A DNA stretch of 64,000 nucleotides, taken from the NCBI GenBank assembly GCA_036946405.1, contig JAQIJC010000001.1, forward strand, positions 3,051,501 to 3,115,500, written 5' to 3'. Under the pieces are notes generated by a model. The model was given only the letters and a program-made list of their open reading frames with translations, was not told the DNA's origin and did no database searches. How positions within the stretch are numbered: the stretch's first letter is position 1; the number at the start of each line of letters is the position of its first letter. Shown piece by piece: positions 46,429 to 55,807 of the stretch. This DNA comes from Sphingomonas phyllosphaerae. Lineage in GTDB: Bacteria > Pseudomonadota > Alphaproteobacteria > Sphingomonadales > Sphingomonadaceae. The translations under genes and the position numbers were made by a program.

Positions 46429-49281
46429 TCAGAAGCGCGCCCGGACACCGAACAGGTAACGGGCACCGGTGTTCTGGAGCAGCAGGAAGCGTTCCTCGAG
46501 CACCGAATAATCGTGAACATAGGCGCTGGTGAGGTTCACACCCTGCGCATAGACCTGCACTTCCGGTGTGATGTCATAGGCAATACTGGCATCGAGCTGA
46601 CCGTAAGCGGCGCGGTTTTCGGGACGCGACGCCGCGCCGAAACACTGGCGCAGGAACGACGACCGCCAGTTGTACGAGACGCGCGCCTGGACGCCGAACT
46701 TCTCGTAGAACACGCTTCCGTTCGCCGAATGCGGCGACAGACCGTTGTAGCCGCATTGCGTATCGCTGGTGCCCGAATTGCGCGAGACGCTGCTGGTCAC
46801 ATAGGTGTAATTGCCGGCCACGCCGAGACCGGACAGGGCACCGGGCAGCTTGTCGAACGCATATTGGCCGCCGATCTCGACGCCGGCGATCGAACCGGTC
46901 TGACCGTTCCGGGTCCGGGTGTCCCGGAAGGTATAACCGGCGAAAGCGACCGGTAGCGTCTGGCTCTCGAGGAAGTCGGAGAACTGCTTGTAGAAGCCCG
47001 ACACGCTGACATAACTGATATCGTTGAGGTAGTATTCGTACGACACGTCGTAGTTGGTCGACCGGAACGGCTTGAGCAGCGGATTGCCGCCCCCCGACGT
47101 GGCGGACGTGATCCGTCCCGAATAGCTGTTGTCGACGCCCAGCGAGGTCAACGTCGGTCGGGTGACGGTTTTCGACACCGCGGCACGCAGGAACATCCGC
47201 GACGTCAGCTCATATTTCAGGTTCGCGGACGGCAGGAGGTCGGAATAATGATTGTCGACCTTGATCGCCTGTGGCGGGCCGAAGGTGAAGTTCAGATTGT
47301 CGTCGCCGGGATTGACGAAGATGCTGACCACCTGCTGGCCGAAACCGCGCGAGGTGACGCGCGTGTCGATGAAGCGCGCGCCGACATTGCCCGACCAATT
47401 GTCGCCGCCGAAGTTGGCATTGACGTAGCCGGCAACGACTTTCTCCTGCACGTCCAGCGTCTGTGCCGGGCGATTACGCAGGCCATACGGCCCTCCCGCG
47501 AGCGCTTGTACGCGCGCCGCTTCGGCGGCCTGTTGCGCGGCGGTGCGTCCCTGCCGCGGCGTCGCGAGCACGGAGGGTTGGGAGATGTAGGCAAACACCG
47601 CCGCAGGGTCGAAGGTGAAGAACGACCTGGGGATGTTCTCACTGCCCGACGCTTTGGACAGGAATCCGTCGAGCGTGTAGGGAGTGACCAGATTGGCCGG
47701 GATCGGCACGTCATAGCCGCAATAGGTACAGACCGAGTCCGAATTGTCGGCCAATGTGCGGGTCTTGCGGCGCTGATTGTAGGCGGCGCCGAACATCAGC
47801 GATTTAACGATTCCATTGTCGATCTTGTACGTGCCGTCGGCGTGGAGTTCGACGCCCTTGTCCTTGACGCGAACGAATTCGTTCAGGCCGTAGTGCGCCC
47901 GCATCAGGCTGGCGTCGGTGATCGGGCCGAGGTTCGATGCGGTCGGCAGATCATTCTCGGGCGTGAGGTCGAACCGCGGCGAGGTCTGCGCAAGTGAGCC
48001 GACGACCAGGAAGTAGCGCGGCTGGTTGCGGGTGGCCTGCGTCGCGGAGGCGTCGAACTTCAGCTGAATCCGGTCGCTGACGTCCCAGGCCAGGTTGGTC
48101 CCGATCTGGAAGCTCTCGGTCTTGCGCTGTTGCCCGGTGACGATGTTGTCGTTCTGCGACAGCGTCACGCGATCGTCCTTCAACGACGGATCGGTCAGCG
48201 CCGGATTCGCCGCGAGGAACTGCGAACCGGGGCGGTTGAAGCCGGTGACGGTGCCGTTGGCATCGGTGGTCACGCCGATGAAGCGCGGCGTGTAGAAGAT
48301 GCCGAAGAAGCGGTTCGTGCTGGTGACGTTGAATCGCGAATAGAGCCCGTCGACGGTCAGCAGCAGGTTGTCGTTGATCTGCGACTGGATCGAGCCCGAC
48401 AGGTTGATGCGTTCGCGGTCGTTGGCTTCGCGGTTGAAGTTCAGGTTGCGCGGGGTGTGGATGCCGTCGCGCGTGATGAGCGACGACGCACCCAGCCCTG
48501 TCGAACTGGCCGTACCGTTGATCACCCCTTCCGGGCCGTAGATCCAGCCGTTGAGATCGACGAAGTCGCGCTGGCTCTTGCGGTCGGTATAGGACGCCGA
48601 CAGCAACGCGCCGAACGTCTTGTCCTCGTTCGTCCAGCTGATGACGCCCGACACGTCCGGGCTCAGCTTCTTGGCAAGGCCGTCATAGATGCCGCCGGCC
48701 GCCGCCGCGACGTGCAGGCCCGACTTGCCGTCGAGCGGTCGCGCGGTGACGACGTTGACGGTCGCGCCGATACCGCCTTCCTGCAATTGCGGCAGCGACG
48801 ATTTATAGACGTCGGTGCGCTGGATCATGTTCGACGACAGGACGTCGAATGAGAATTCGCGTCCGTCATTGTCGGTCGCCATGATGCGGCCGTTGACGAG
48901 CACGGTGTTGAACTCCGGCCCGAGGCCGCGAACCGTGATGAACTGACCTTCACCACCCGACCGGTCGATCGCGACGCCGGTGATCCGCTGGAGCGATTCG
49001 GCGACGTTATTGTCCGGGAACTTTCCGGTATCTTCGGCGGAGATGGAATCGACGATGTTTTCGGCGTTGCGCTTGGTCGCGACGGACGAGCGGAGGCTGC
49101 TCCGGATCCCGGTGACGACGATGTCGTCGGGGTTGCTGACCTCCGATGGCGCTTGCGGCTGTGCGGGTGTGTCGGCTAGCGGCGTGCCGGTATCAGCCAC
49201 TGAATTCGCGTTGGATTGTGCCACGACGGGTGACGACACGCAGGCGAAGAACACCGCGCCGCAAAGCAATGCAGCTTTCAT
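46429..49281 (-). CDS. TonB-dependent receptor, Xanthomonas/Caulobacter type (950 aa)
   Basis: Outer-membrane receptor of the long-plug subgroup common in Caulobacter, Xanthomonas and sphingomonads. The signal peptide (ending SPVVAQ) is followed by the TonB box PDDIVVTGIRSSL and the signature ENIVDSISAEDTGKFPDNNV, then SLQRITGVAIDRSGGEGQ, a large barrel, and YLFGVRARF at the end. The ATG at 49281 has an excellent AAGGAGGGGG three bases upstream. No enzyme or regulator gene is attached, so the substrate is open; members of this subgroup often import oligosaccharides. The upstream region carries a 16-bp motif shared with the secretion operon. Confidence 0.94.
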   Translation of the reverse strand: MKAALLCGAVFFACVSSPVVAQSNANSVADTGTPLADTPAQPQAPSEVSNPDDIVVTGIRSSLRSSVATKRNAENIVDSISAEDTGKFPDNNVAESLQRITGVAIDRSGGEGQFITVRGLGPEFNTVLVNGRIMATDNDGREFSFDVLSSNMIQRTDVYKSSLPQLQEGGIGATVNVVTARPLDGKSGLHVAAAAGGIYDGLAKKLSPDVSGVISWTNEDKTFGALLSASYTDRKSQRDFVDLNGWIYGPEGVINGTASSTGLGASSLITRDGIHTPRNLNFNREANDRERINLSGSIQSQINDNLLLTVDGLYSRFNVTSTNRFFGIFYTPRFIGVTTDANGTVTGFNRPGSQFLAANPALTDPSLKDDRVTLSQNDNIVTGQQRKTESFQIGTNLAWDVSDRIQLKFDASATQATRNQPRYFLVVGSLAQTSPRFDLTPENDLPTASNLGPITDASLMRAHYGLNEFVRVKDKGVELHADGTYKIDNGIVKSLMFGAAYNQRRKTRTLADNSDSVCTYCGYDVPIPANLVTPYTLDGFLSKASGSENIPRSFFTFDPAAVFAYISQPSVLATPRQGRTAAQQAAEAARVQALAGGPYGLRNRPAQTLDVQEKVVAGYVNANFGGDNWSGNVGARFIDTRVTSRGFGQQVVSIFVNPGDDNLNFTFGPPQAIKVDNHYSDLLPSANLKYELTSRMFLRAAVSKTVTRPTLTSLGVDNSYSGRITSATSGGGNPLLKPFRSTNYDVSYEYYLNDISYVSVSGFYKQFSDFLESQTLPVAFAGYTFRDTRTRNGQTGSIAGVEIGGQYAFDKLPGALSGLGVAGNYTYVTSSVSRNSGTSDTQCGYNGLSPHSANGSVFYEKFGVQARVSYNWRSSFLRQCFGAASRPENRAAYGQLDASIAYDITPEVQVYAQGVNLTSAYVHDYSVLEERFLLLQNTGARYLFGVRARF

Positions 49282-49333
49282 AAACCCCCTCCTTGTTCGC
49301 TCGACTATCTCGATGCGGGTAACATCATATATG

Positions 49334-49349
49334 TCCGAGTTATCATAGG
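49334..49349. promoter_or_regulatory. Shared motif TCCGAGTTATCATAGG upstream of receptor
   Basis: Second copy of the motif also found at 45316-45331, differing at one base. Here it is 53-68 bases upstream of the receptor start, within AT-rich sequence that also contains GTAACATCATATATG. This is a plausible place for a promoter or operator. The rest of the 278-bp gap (49282-49559) holds nothing recognised. Confidence 0.45.
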
Positions 49350-49559
49350 CAATAGAGCGCCACGAACTCTTCGCATTGACGCTATTCCACTGATAGAAAA
49401 CAAAATTTGTTACTTACCCGCAGGTTTGGGCAGCATATATATTGTTGGACATCAACAATGAGCCTTCCCGACTCGAGAGCGCGCCGGAGGGCGGCATTCT
49501 TCCTGCGCCGGGTCCAGGCGACGCGACCCGACGTGCAGCGCGCTGGTCCGAGCGGACGC

Positions 49560-51023
49560 CTAGCCCGCGTAGGACGCCGGATCGAAGTTGCGACTGCACC
49601 CCTCCACGAAGCGCGCGACGCCTCGCGCGGCGTAGAAGTCGACGTCATCGCGCGGCGGCTGGGTCACCGGCGGAAACGCGCCATAGCCGGCAAGCAGGCA
49701 GTGCCACGACAGGTTGCCGAACTGCGCACGCTCGCCGGCCCGACCGAGCGCCTCCGCCAGATCGGCGCGCCGGAACCAGGCGTCGAGGATCGCCAGCAGC
49801 GCGTCGGGCAGGTCCTCGTTCGCGGCGCAGGCGCGCCAATAGTCGCTGTCGGTACGCGTGGTGAGCTTGTAATGCGCGGCGATATAGTCGCGCACGCCGT
49901 CGAAGCGCGCCGATATAACGGCGTTGAACGCGTCGCGCGCGCCCGTCGCGTGATGCCCGATGAACTGCTCGACGGTGTTGAGCACCAGATGCAGCGCGGT
50001 CGCCTCCAGTGGTTCGATGAAGCCCTGCGCGAGCCCGACCGCGAGGCAATTGCGCTCCCAATGCCGCGCCATCCGCCCGGTCCGGAACCGCAGGTGCCGC
50101 ACCGTCGCCGCCGCACCACAGCCGCTGGCGGTCCGCAACGCTTGCTCCGCCGCCTCGGCGGACAGGAAGTCGCCGGCATAGACATAGCCGTGCCCGACGC
50201 GGTGTCGCAGCGGGATCGACCAGCACCAGCCCGCCGACAGCGCGGTCGACAGGGTCTCGACCGCCGGTGCCCCGGTCAGCGGTGTCTGCACCACCACCGC
50301 GGCATCGTTGAACAATTGACCGCGATAGCTGACGAACGGCACGCCGAGCGTCCTCTCGATCAACAGCCCGGCAAAGCCGCTGCAATCGACGAACAGGTCC
50401 GCCGCGATCCGCTCGCCGCCGTCGAGCACCAGCGCCGCGACATCGCCGGTCGCCGTGCGCATCGCCCCGTTCACGCGCGCCGCGCGGTGCGCCACGCCGC
50501 GCGCCACCGCCGTGTCGCGAAGGAACGCGCCCAGCAAGCCGGCGTCGAAATGATAGCCATATTCGATCCGGAACGGAAAGTGCGGCGGCGCACGCGGCGC
50601 CAGCCCGCGCGCCGCCAGCACGCCGTTCAGCAGGAAATCGTCGGGCCGCACCGGCACGTCATGACCCAATCGCCGGTTGCGGCAATTGAGCACGAACGCC
50701 TCCTCGGTATGCACGTCGACCTGCGTCGTGAACGGATGGCGATAGTCGGTCCACGGCGCGGCCGGGCTCCAGCCGGCAAAGCGGATCCCGACCTTGTAGG
50801 TCGCCTGGCAGCGCGGCATCCATTCGTCCTCGGCGATGCCGATCATCTCGAAGAAGCGCTTCAGCGACGGCGTCGACCCCTCTCCCACCCCGATCGTCCC
50901 GATCTCCGGGGACTCGATCAGGGTGATCCGGCTCGTCGGCCACGCGCGCGCCAGCAGGTTGGCGGTGATCCACCCCGCGCTGCCGCCGCCCAGGATCGCG
51001 ATCCGCCCCGGCGGAGGGGTCAC
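49560..51023 (-). CDS. Flavin-dependent halogenase family (tryptophan halogenase-like) (487 aa)
   Basis: FAD-dependent halogenase fold. The FAD-binding GGGSAGW is at residues 12-18. The lysine that forms the active halogenating species in characterised enzymes is present in ATYKVGIRF (K77). The family motif WxWxIP reads WCWSIP. In GFIEPLEATALHL the Ser that usually follows the active-site Glu is Ala. The start is GTG at 51023, overlapping the stop of the second halogenase as GTGA, so the two are translated together. Such paired halogenase genes often sit beside TonB-dependent receptors in these bacteria; their real substrates there are largely unknown. Confidence 0.88.
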   Translation of the reverse strand: MTPPPGRIAILGGGSAGWITANLLARAWPTSRITLIESPEIGTIGVGEGSTPSLKRFFEMIGIAEDEWMPRCQATYKVGIRFAGWSPAAPWTDYRHPFTTQVDVHTEEAFVLNCRNRRLGHDVPVRPDDFLLNGVLAARGLAPRAPPHFPFRIEYGYHFDAGLLGAFLRDTAVARGVAHRAARVNGAMRTATGDVAALVLDGGERIAADLFVDCSGFAGLLIERTLGVPFVSYRGQLFNDAAVVVQTPLTGAPAVETLSTALSAGWCWSIPLRHRVGHGYVYAGDFLSAEAAEQALRTASGCGAAATVRHLRFRTGRMARHWERNCLAVGLAQGFIEPLEATALHLVLNTVEQFIGHHATGARDAFNAVISARFDGVRDYIAAHYKLTTRTDSDYWRACAANEDLPDALLAILDAWFRRADLAEALGRAGERAQFGNLSWHCLLAGYGAFPPVTQPPRDDVDFYAARGVARFVEGCSRNFDPASYAG

Positions 51024-52516
51024 GGCGCGCGACCGCCGAAAGCGTCGAGGAAGGCATCGTGCGTCGGCATCGCCGCGACCGGCGCGCGCCGCGCCGCCGC
51101 CAGCTCGCGCAGCTGTTCCCGCAGCTCGCTGTCGCTGGGTCCGTCGGCGAGCGGGTGATGCGCTGCCGGGACGATCCCCTGCCCCAGCATCACCTGCACC
51201 CACGACGGTTCCATGAAGATGTCGAACGGGTCCTGCGACAGCGTGCCCGTCGCCGCGAACAGCGCGATCTTGGCGGCCAGCCGCTCGGGCAGCGGCATCG
51301 CCCGCAGGTCGCGCCAGAAGGCGGAATCGTCGCGGCGCGTGGCATGATAATGGAGGATGATGAAGTCGCGCACCGTCTCATATTCGAGCTGCGACTGGCG
51401 ATTATACTCGCGCACCGCCCGCGGATCGATGCCACGACCGGGAAACAGGTGCAGCAACCGCACGGTCGCGGACTGGATCAGGTAGATGCTGGTCGACTCC
51501 AGCGGTTCGAGGAAGCCGCTCGACAAACCGATCGCCACGACGTTGCGATCCCATTGCCGACGCGCGCGACCGGTGCGGAACGCGATCGGTCGCGGATCGG
51601 CCAGCGCCTCGCCCTCCAGCGAGCCGAGCAACAGATCGGCGGCGGCATCGTCGCTCAGGTGCCGGCTGCTATAGACCAGCCCGTTGCCGACACGGTGCTG
51701 CAACGGGATCCGCCACTGCCAGCCGGCGGCGCGTGCGGTCGCACGCGTGAACGGATCGGTCGGCCCGGTCAGCCGCGACGGCACCGCCAGCGCGCGGTCG
51801 CACGGCAGCCAGTGGTTCCAGTCCTCGTAGCCGACGTTCAACTGCTGCTGGATCAGCAGGCCGCGCGCGCCCGAGCAATCGACGAACAGGTCGCCCGCGA
51901 TCTCGCGCCCGTCGCGCAGCACCAGCGTGGTGATCGCGCCCGTCGCGGCATCCCGCCGGCTGTTCGCGATCATGCCTTCGGTGCGACGTACCCCGCGCCG
52001 TTCGCTGTAGCGGCGCAGATACTGGCCGTAGAGCGCGGAATCGAAGTGATAGGCATAGGGCAGCGCATAGTCCGGGTCGCCGGCGCGCAGCTTGGCAAAA
52101 CGTCCCTCGCGCGCCGCCAGATAGTTGAGATCGAAGTCCCAATAGTCCAGCCCGGCCCCCGCCGCGCGCGCGCGTCGCCAGTAATGGTGGAAGGCGCAGA
52201 AGCCGGTGTTGCGCCCCGCGGTGCCGAAGGTGTGGAAGTAACGATCGCCGATCGCGCCCCAATCGTCGAAGCGGATCGCCAGCTTGATCGTCGCCTTGGT
52301 CTCGCGCAGGAACTCGGCTTCGTCGATCCCGAGCGTCGCATTGACGTGCTGGATCGGCGGGATCGTCGCCTCGCCGACGCCGATGATCCCGATCTCTTCG
52401 GATTCGACCAGCTCGATCGCGATCTGGTCGCCCAGCACGCGGACCAGCAACGCGGCGGTCATCCACCCTGCGGTGCCGCCGCCCACGATGACGACCCGCT
52501 CGATCGCTGCTGACAT
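51020..52516 (-). CDS. Flavin-dependent halogenase family, second paralogue (498 aa)
   Basis: Relative of the adjacent halogenase but clearly diverged. Features are GGGTAGW at residues 12-18, ATIKLAIRF with K78 at the catalytic-lysine position, WQWRIP as WxWxIP, and GFLEPLESTSIYLI near residue 339 with the usual Glu-Ser pair intact. The ATG at 52516 has GGGAGGAAG upstream; an in-frame ATG 24 codons earlier would start inside a repeat element and is rejected. It lies between the receptor (260 bases upstream) and the other halogenase (coupled downstream), so all three are probably one transcript interrupted only by a palindromic repeat. Confidence 0.88.
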   Translation of the reverse strand: MSAAIERVVIVGGGTAGWMTAALLVRVLGDQIAIELVESEEIGIIGVGEATIPPIQHVNATLGIDEAEFLRETKATIKLAIRFDDWGAIGDRYFHTFGTAGRNTGFCAFHHYWRRARAAGAGLDYWDFDLNYLAAREGRFAKLRAGDPDYALPYAYHFDSALYGQYLRRYSERRGVRRTEGMIANSRRDAATGAITTLVLRDGREIAGDLFVDCSGARGLLIQQQLNVGYEDWNHWLPCDRALAVPSRLTGPTDPFTRATARAAGWQWRIPLQHRVGNGLVYSSRHLSDDAAADLLLGSLEGEALADPRPIAFRTGRARRQWDRNVVAIGLSSGFLEPLESTSIYLIQSATVRLLHLFPGRGIDPRAVREYNRQSQLEYETVRDFIILHYHATRRDDSAFWRDLRAMPLPERLAAKIALFAATGTLSQDPFDIFMEPSWVQVMLGQGIVPAAHHPLADGPSDSELREQLRELAAARRAPVAAMPTHDAFLDAFGGRAP

Positions 52517-52547
52517 GCGGCTTCCTCCCCGGTTCGTCCGCCGTCTT

Positions 52548-52715
52548 AGAGTGTGATCCACCCGGTTTGAACCACTTCCCATCGTCACCCCGGCGAAGGC
52601 CGGGGCCCAGTTGGGAAGGTCTACGAGATTAAGGCGCGACCTACATCATCAGCGTCCCCCAACTGGGCCCCGGCTTTCGCCGGGGTGACGCTTCAGCTTG
52701 GATGGATCACACTCT
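52548..52715. mobile_element. 168-bp palindromic MITE/REPIN-like element
   Basis: Perfect 13-bp terminal inverted repeats AGAGTGTGATCCA (52548-52560) and TGGATCACACTCT (52703-52715) enclose a second, inner pair of 33-bp inverted repeats (52583-52615 and 52658-52690) with one mismatch, built on GTCACCCCGGCGAAGGCCGG. The centre is a 42-bp spacer. There is no coding sequence. The structure is that of a non-autonomous, transposase-mobilised element. It lies in the gap between the receptor and the halogenase genes. Confidence 0.75.
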
Positions 52716-52737
52716 CGGGCGTGCCGCTCCACGCGGC

Positions 52738-52759
52738 CACCCCGGCTGGCGCCGGGGTG
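52738..52759. repeat. Single REP-like hairpin downstream of receptor
   Basis: A lone arm pair, CACCCCGGC and GCCGGGGTG, forms a hairpin with the same core as the arms of the adjacent 168-bp element. It starts 17 bases past the receptor stop codon (minus strand) and could act as a transcription terminator or mRNA 3' stabiliser. Confidence 0.5.
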
Positions 52760-52775
52760 ACACGCGCACCGACGA

Positions 52776-55643
52776 TCAGAAGATCGCGTAGGTCAGGTTC
52801 AGCATGAAGTTGCGACCGAACTGCTCGTTGCGCAGGAACAGCCCCGTCTCGGAGTCGGAGTAGGTATCGCGCGCATTGGTCAGGTTCATCGCCTGCAACG
52901 ACACCCGCAGCCCTTGCAGATAGCGGATGTTGGTGCCCGCGAAGTCATAACCGATCTGCGCGTCGACCAGCGTCTGGCCGCTGCGGTTGAGCGGCGCGAT
53001 CGTGTTGCTGCCGCCGCGATCCTCCGACACCCACTTCGACCGGCTGTTCGCCGAGACGCGTGCCGAGAAGCCATATTTCTCGAAATAGGCCGTCGCCTGG
53101 AACACTCGCGCCGACAGGCCCGGAATGTCGAGATCGTCGTCCAGCCCGCCATCGGTGAACGCCGCCGCCCCGGTGACGCCGAAGCCGTCGAGGGCGCCGG
53201 TCAGGATGCGCAGCGGGAACGATCCCTGCAGCTCGATCCCCTTCACCTCGCCGCGCAGCCCACCGCGATAGGTGGTGTCGACGCCCAGGAACGTGGCCGG
53301 CGTATAGACCGTCTGGCCGTCGCTGCTGACCGCGCGGTGATAACCGGGAATGTAGAATTCGGTATAGTCGCGGATCGTCGTGCTCTGCACGTTCCAGTTC
53401 AGCAGCTTCTTGTAGAAGCCCGAGGCGGAGACGAAGCCGTCCGGCGCGAAATAGAATTCGTAGCTCAGGTCCAGCTGGTTCGCCTCATACGGGCGCAGTC
53501 GCGCATTGCCGCCGGTCGACAGCCACGGTCCGCGTGCCGGATCGGTGCTGGTCACTTCCGCCACGTTGTTGCGGAATTTCACCGACGAGCCCGGATTGAG
53601 ATAGTCGATGCGCGGACGGCTCACCACCTTCGATGCCGCGAAGCGAACGGTATGTCCGTTGCCCAGATCGAAGTTCAGGTTCAGACTCGGCAGGACCCGC
53701 GTATATTTCGCCCCGTCGGCGATCGGGGTCGCCTGCACGCGCAGGTTCGACCCGACCAGCGAGGTGAAGCCGGTGCCGCGCTGATCGGTAATCAGCGCCT
53801 GCACGCCGACGTTACCGAACATCCGCACCGCATCGGTCGTGACCTCGAAATCGGCCTTGATCGATGGCTGCCACACCTTCTCGCGGATCGCATAGGTATC
53901 GCCCAGACGATCCGGCTCCAGCGCGCCCGCATCCCAGCGCGTGTAGAAGTCGCTGTTGATGAGCCCCAGCGCATCATAGGCGACGACATTGCCCAGCCCC
54001 GCCCAGTTGAGGTCGGCGACGCCGCGGCGCGCGTCCTCGGGGATCGGTCCGTCGGAGGGGTAGGTCTGCGCGGTCAGGAAGAAGCCCTGGTTCGTCTTGG
54101 ACTTCTTGTGATCCGAATAGCGTAGCGCGACGCTGACCGACTTCAGCACGCTATCGTCGAAGCGGTAGTTCGCCTCCAGCCGCCCGGCGTTGAGGAATTC
54201 GTCGAACAGCGCCGAGTTGACGAACCCGTCCTGCGCCTGCGCGAAGCCGATGCCGGCGGCGCGTGCCGCGGGCGTGTCCAGCTCCGTGATCGGCGCCAGG
54301 CTGCCGCCCCATGACTGCGGACCAGCCAGCTTCACGACCGAATAATCGTCGAACGTCTGGCTGTTGTTCGAGAACATCAGGCCGCGATCGGTATAGTTCC
54401 ACTGCCGGATCGTGTTCGGCCCCTGCGAGCGCAGGCCCGCGCGTCCCAGACCCGAATAGCTCTCGCCACGCGTGTCGTTCTTGCTGCTGTCCGAATGCGA
54501 GACGTCGAGCGTCAGGTCGAGGTTCGACGTCGGCTTGTAGGCGAAATTGCCGCCGACGACGAAGAGCTTGCCCTGCTTGTCGAGCGGATCGCTGCGCAGC
54601 ACGGAATTATAGCCGCTGGTGCGGGCCGAGGTGACCAGATCGCCCTCCGCACTCAAGATGCCGCTGCCGTCCGCGGCGACCGGCAATTGCTCGATGAAGC
54701 CGCGCGAGATGCCCTTGTCCGAAAAGTCGATGTAGAGCGCATCGACCGTCGCCGTGAACTTCTCGTCCGGCCGCCATTGTACGACGCCGGCCAGCGTATC
54801 ACGCTTCAGCACGCGCGAGCGTGCCGCGGCTTCATAACCGGACACCACCTGCTTGCCCGCGTTCGGGCCGGAGGTGACCGCGTCGTCGGCATAGCCCCAG
54901 ACGCTCGAGAACTGGTTCTGAACCGGCGAGGAGGTGGTCGCCGCGGTCAGCGCGATGCCGATCGTGTCGTTGGCGAACTTGTCGCTGAACGACAGCGCCA
55001 GGCGATAGCCGCGGTTGCTGAAATCGGGGTTCCGCGATGGCTGGCCATTCTGCTCGACGCTGCCGTTGACGATCAGCGCGCGCTTGCGCTCCAGCGGACG
55101 GACGGTGCGGATGTCGACCGTGCCGCCGACGCCCATCGCGGTCAGCCCGGCGTCGGGCGTCTTGTAGACGACCGCGCTGCCGACGATCTCGGCCGGGTAC
55201 AGATCGTATTCGACCCCGCGATTGTCACCGATGCCGATCAGTTCTCGACCGTTCAGCGTCGTGCCGACGAAGTCCTCGCGGAAACCGCGCACCGAAATCC
55301 CGCTGATGCGGCCCGAGCGACGCTCGCCGGCCAGACCGGCGAGACGTCCCAGTGAATCCGCGACGCTGGACTGCGGCAGCTTCCCGATATCCTCGGCGGA
55401 AACGGCCTCGATCACCGACGTGCTGTTCTTCTTCAATGCCTGTGCGCGCTCCAGGCTGGCACGCAAGCCGGTGACGACGATGTCCTGCGGCACCGATGCG
55501 TTGTCGTCGACCGACTGGGCAGCGGCGGGATCGCTTGCCGGGGCGGGTTCGGGAACGACGTTGGTCTGTGCGGCGGCCGACTGGCTGGCGAGCAGCGCGA
55601 GCGCGGCGGTCGAGCATACGAGCAATTGCCGTGTGGTCGTCAT
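52776..55643 (-). CDS. TonB-dependent receptor of the halogenase/alpha-glucosidase locus (955 aa)
   Basis: Outer-membrane receptor. The signal peptide (ending SQSAAAQ) is followed by TonB box DIVVTGLRASLERAQALKKN and the plug signature EDIGKLPQSSVADSLGRLAG, then ISGISVRGFREDFVGTTLNG, a large barrel, and the end FMLNLTYAIF. An in-frame Met 17 codons upstream exists, but the ATG at 55643 has AAAGGAGGGG at a proper distance. It is divergent from a GH13 alpha-glucosidase across a palindrome typical of LacI-family control. This is the arrangement of maltodextrin or alpha-glucan uptake loci in Caulobacter-like bacteria, where halogenase-like genes also occur. The glucan ligand is inferred. Confidence 0.94.
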   Translation of the reverse strand: MTTTRQLLVCSTAALALLASQSAAAQTNVVPEPAPASDPAAAQSVDDNASVPQDIVVTGLRASLERAQALKKNSTSVIEAVSAEDIGKLPQSSVADSLGRLAGLAGERRSGRISGISVRGFREDFVGTTLNGRELIGIGDNRGVEYDLYPAEIVGSAVVYKTPDAGLTAMGVGGTVDIRTVRPLERKRALIVNGSVEQNGQPSRNPDFSNRGYRLALSFSDKFANDTIGIALTAATTSSPVQNQFSSVWGYADDAVTSGPNAGKQVVSGYEAAARSRVLKRDTLAGVVQWRPDEKFTATVDALYIDFSDKGISRGFIEQLPVAADGSGILSAEGDLVTSARTSGYNSVLRSDPLDKQGKLFVVGGNFAYKPTSNLDLTLDVSHSDSSKNDTRGESYSGLGRAGLRSQGPNTIRQWNYTDRGLMFSNNSQTFDDYSVVKLAGPQSWGGSLAPITELDTPAARAAGIGFAQAQDGFVNSALFDEFLNAGRLEANYRFDDSVLKSVSVALRYSDHKKSKTNQGFFLTAQTYPSDGPIPEDARRGVADLNWAGLGNVVAYDALGLINSDFYTRWDAGALEPDRLGDTYAIREKVWQPSIKADFEVTTDAVRMFGNVGVQALITDQRGTGFTSLVGSNLRVQATPIADGAKYTRVLPSLNLNFDLGNGHTVRFAASKVVSRPRIDYLNPGSSVKFRNNVAEVTSTDPARGPWLSTGGNARLRPYEANQLDLSYEFYFAPDGFVSASGFYKKLLNWNVQSTTIRDYTEFYIPGYHRAVSSDGQTVYTPATFLGVDTTYRGGLRGEVKGIELQGSFPLRILTGALDGFGVTGAAAFTDGGLDDDLDIPGLSARVFQATAYFEKYGFSARVSANSRSKWVSEDRGGSNTIAPLNRSGQTLVDAQIGYDFAGTNIRYLQGLRVSLQAMNLTNARDTYSDSETGLFLRNEQFGRNFMLNLTYAIF

Positions 55644-55723
55644 TCCTGAAGTCCCCTCCTTTGCGATGCCCGGCCAGTTCACTCGCCGTGGCATTCAAGT
55701 TATGCGAATCGGATACTCGCCTC

Positions 55724-55737
55724 TGCAATCGATTGCA
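55724..55737. promoter_or_regulatory. LacI-type palindromic operator TGCAATCGATTGCA
   Basis: A perfect 14-bp palindrome with CG at its centre, the usual shape of LacI-family operators. It lies in the 164-bp gap between the divergent receptor and alpha-glucosidase genes, 81 bases before the receptor start. A second partial copy (TTGCAATCGCAAAAATTGC) follows. No LacI-type regulator gene is in this window, so the repressor must be encoded elsewhere. Confidence 0.6.
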
Positions 55738-55807
55738 ATCGCAAAAATTGCCGTTATCTTCATGAAATAGCCAGTCGGCGGACCACCGCCTAGAGAGGAT
55801 GCGATCT

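Noticed and set aside
51020..52516. Apparent loss of the catalytic lysine in the second halogenase
   Set aside because: The lysine lies in the ATIKLAIRF segment, not next to VGEAT; aligned there, both halogenases keep it (K78 and K77).
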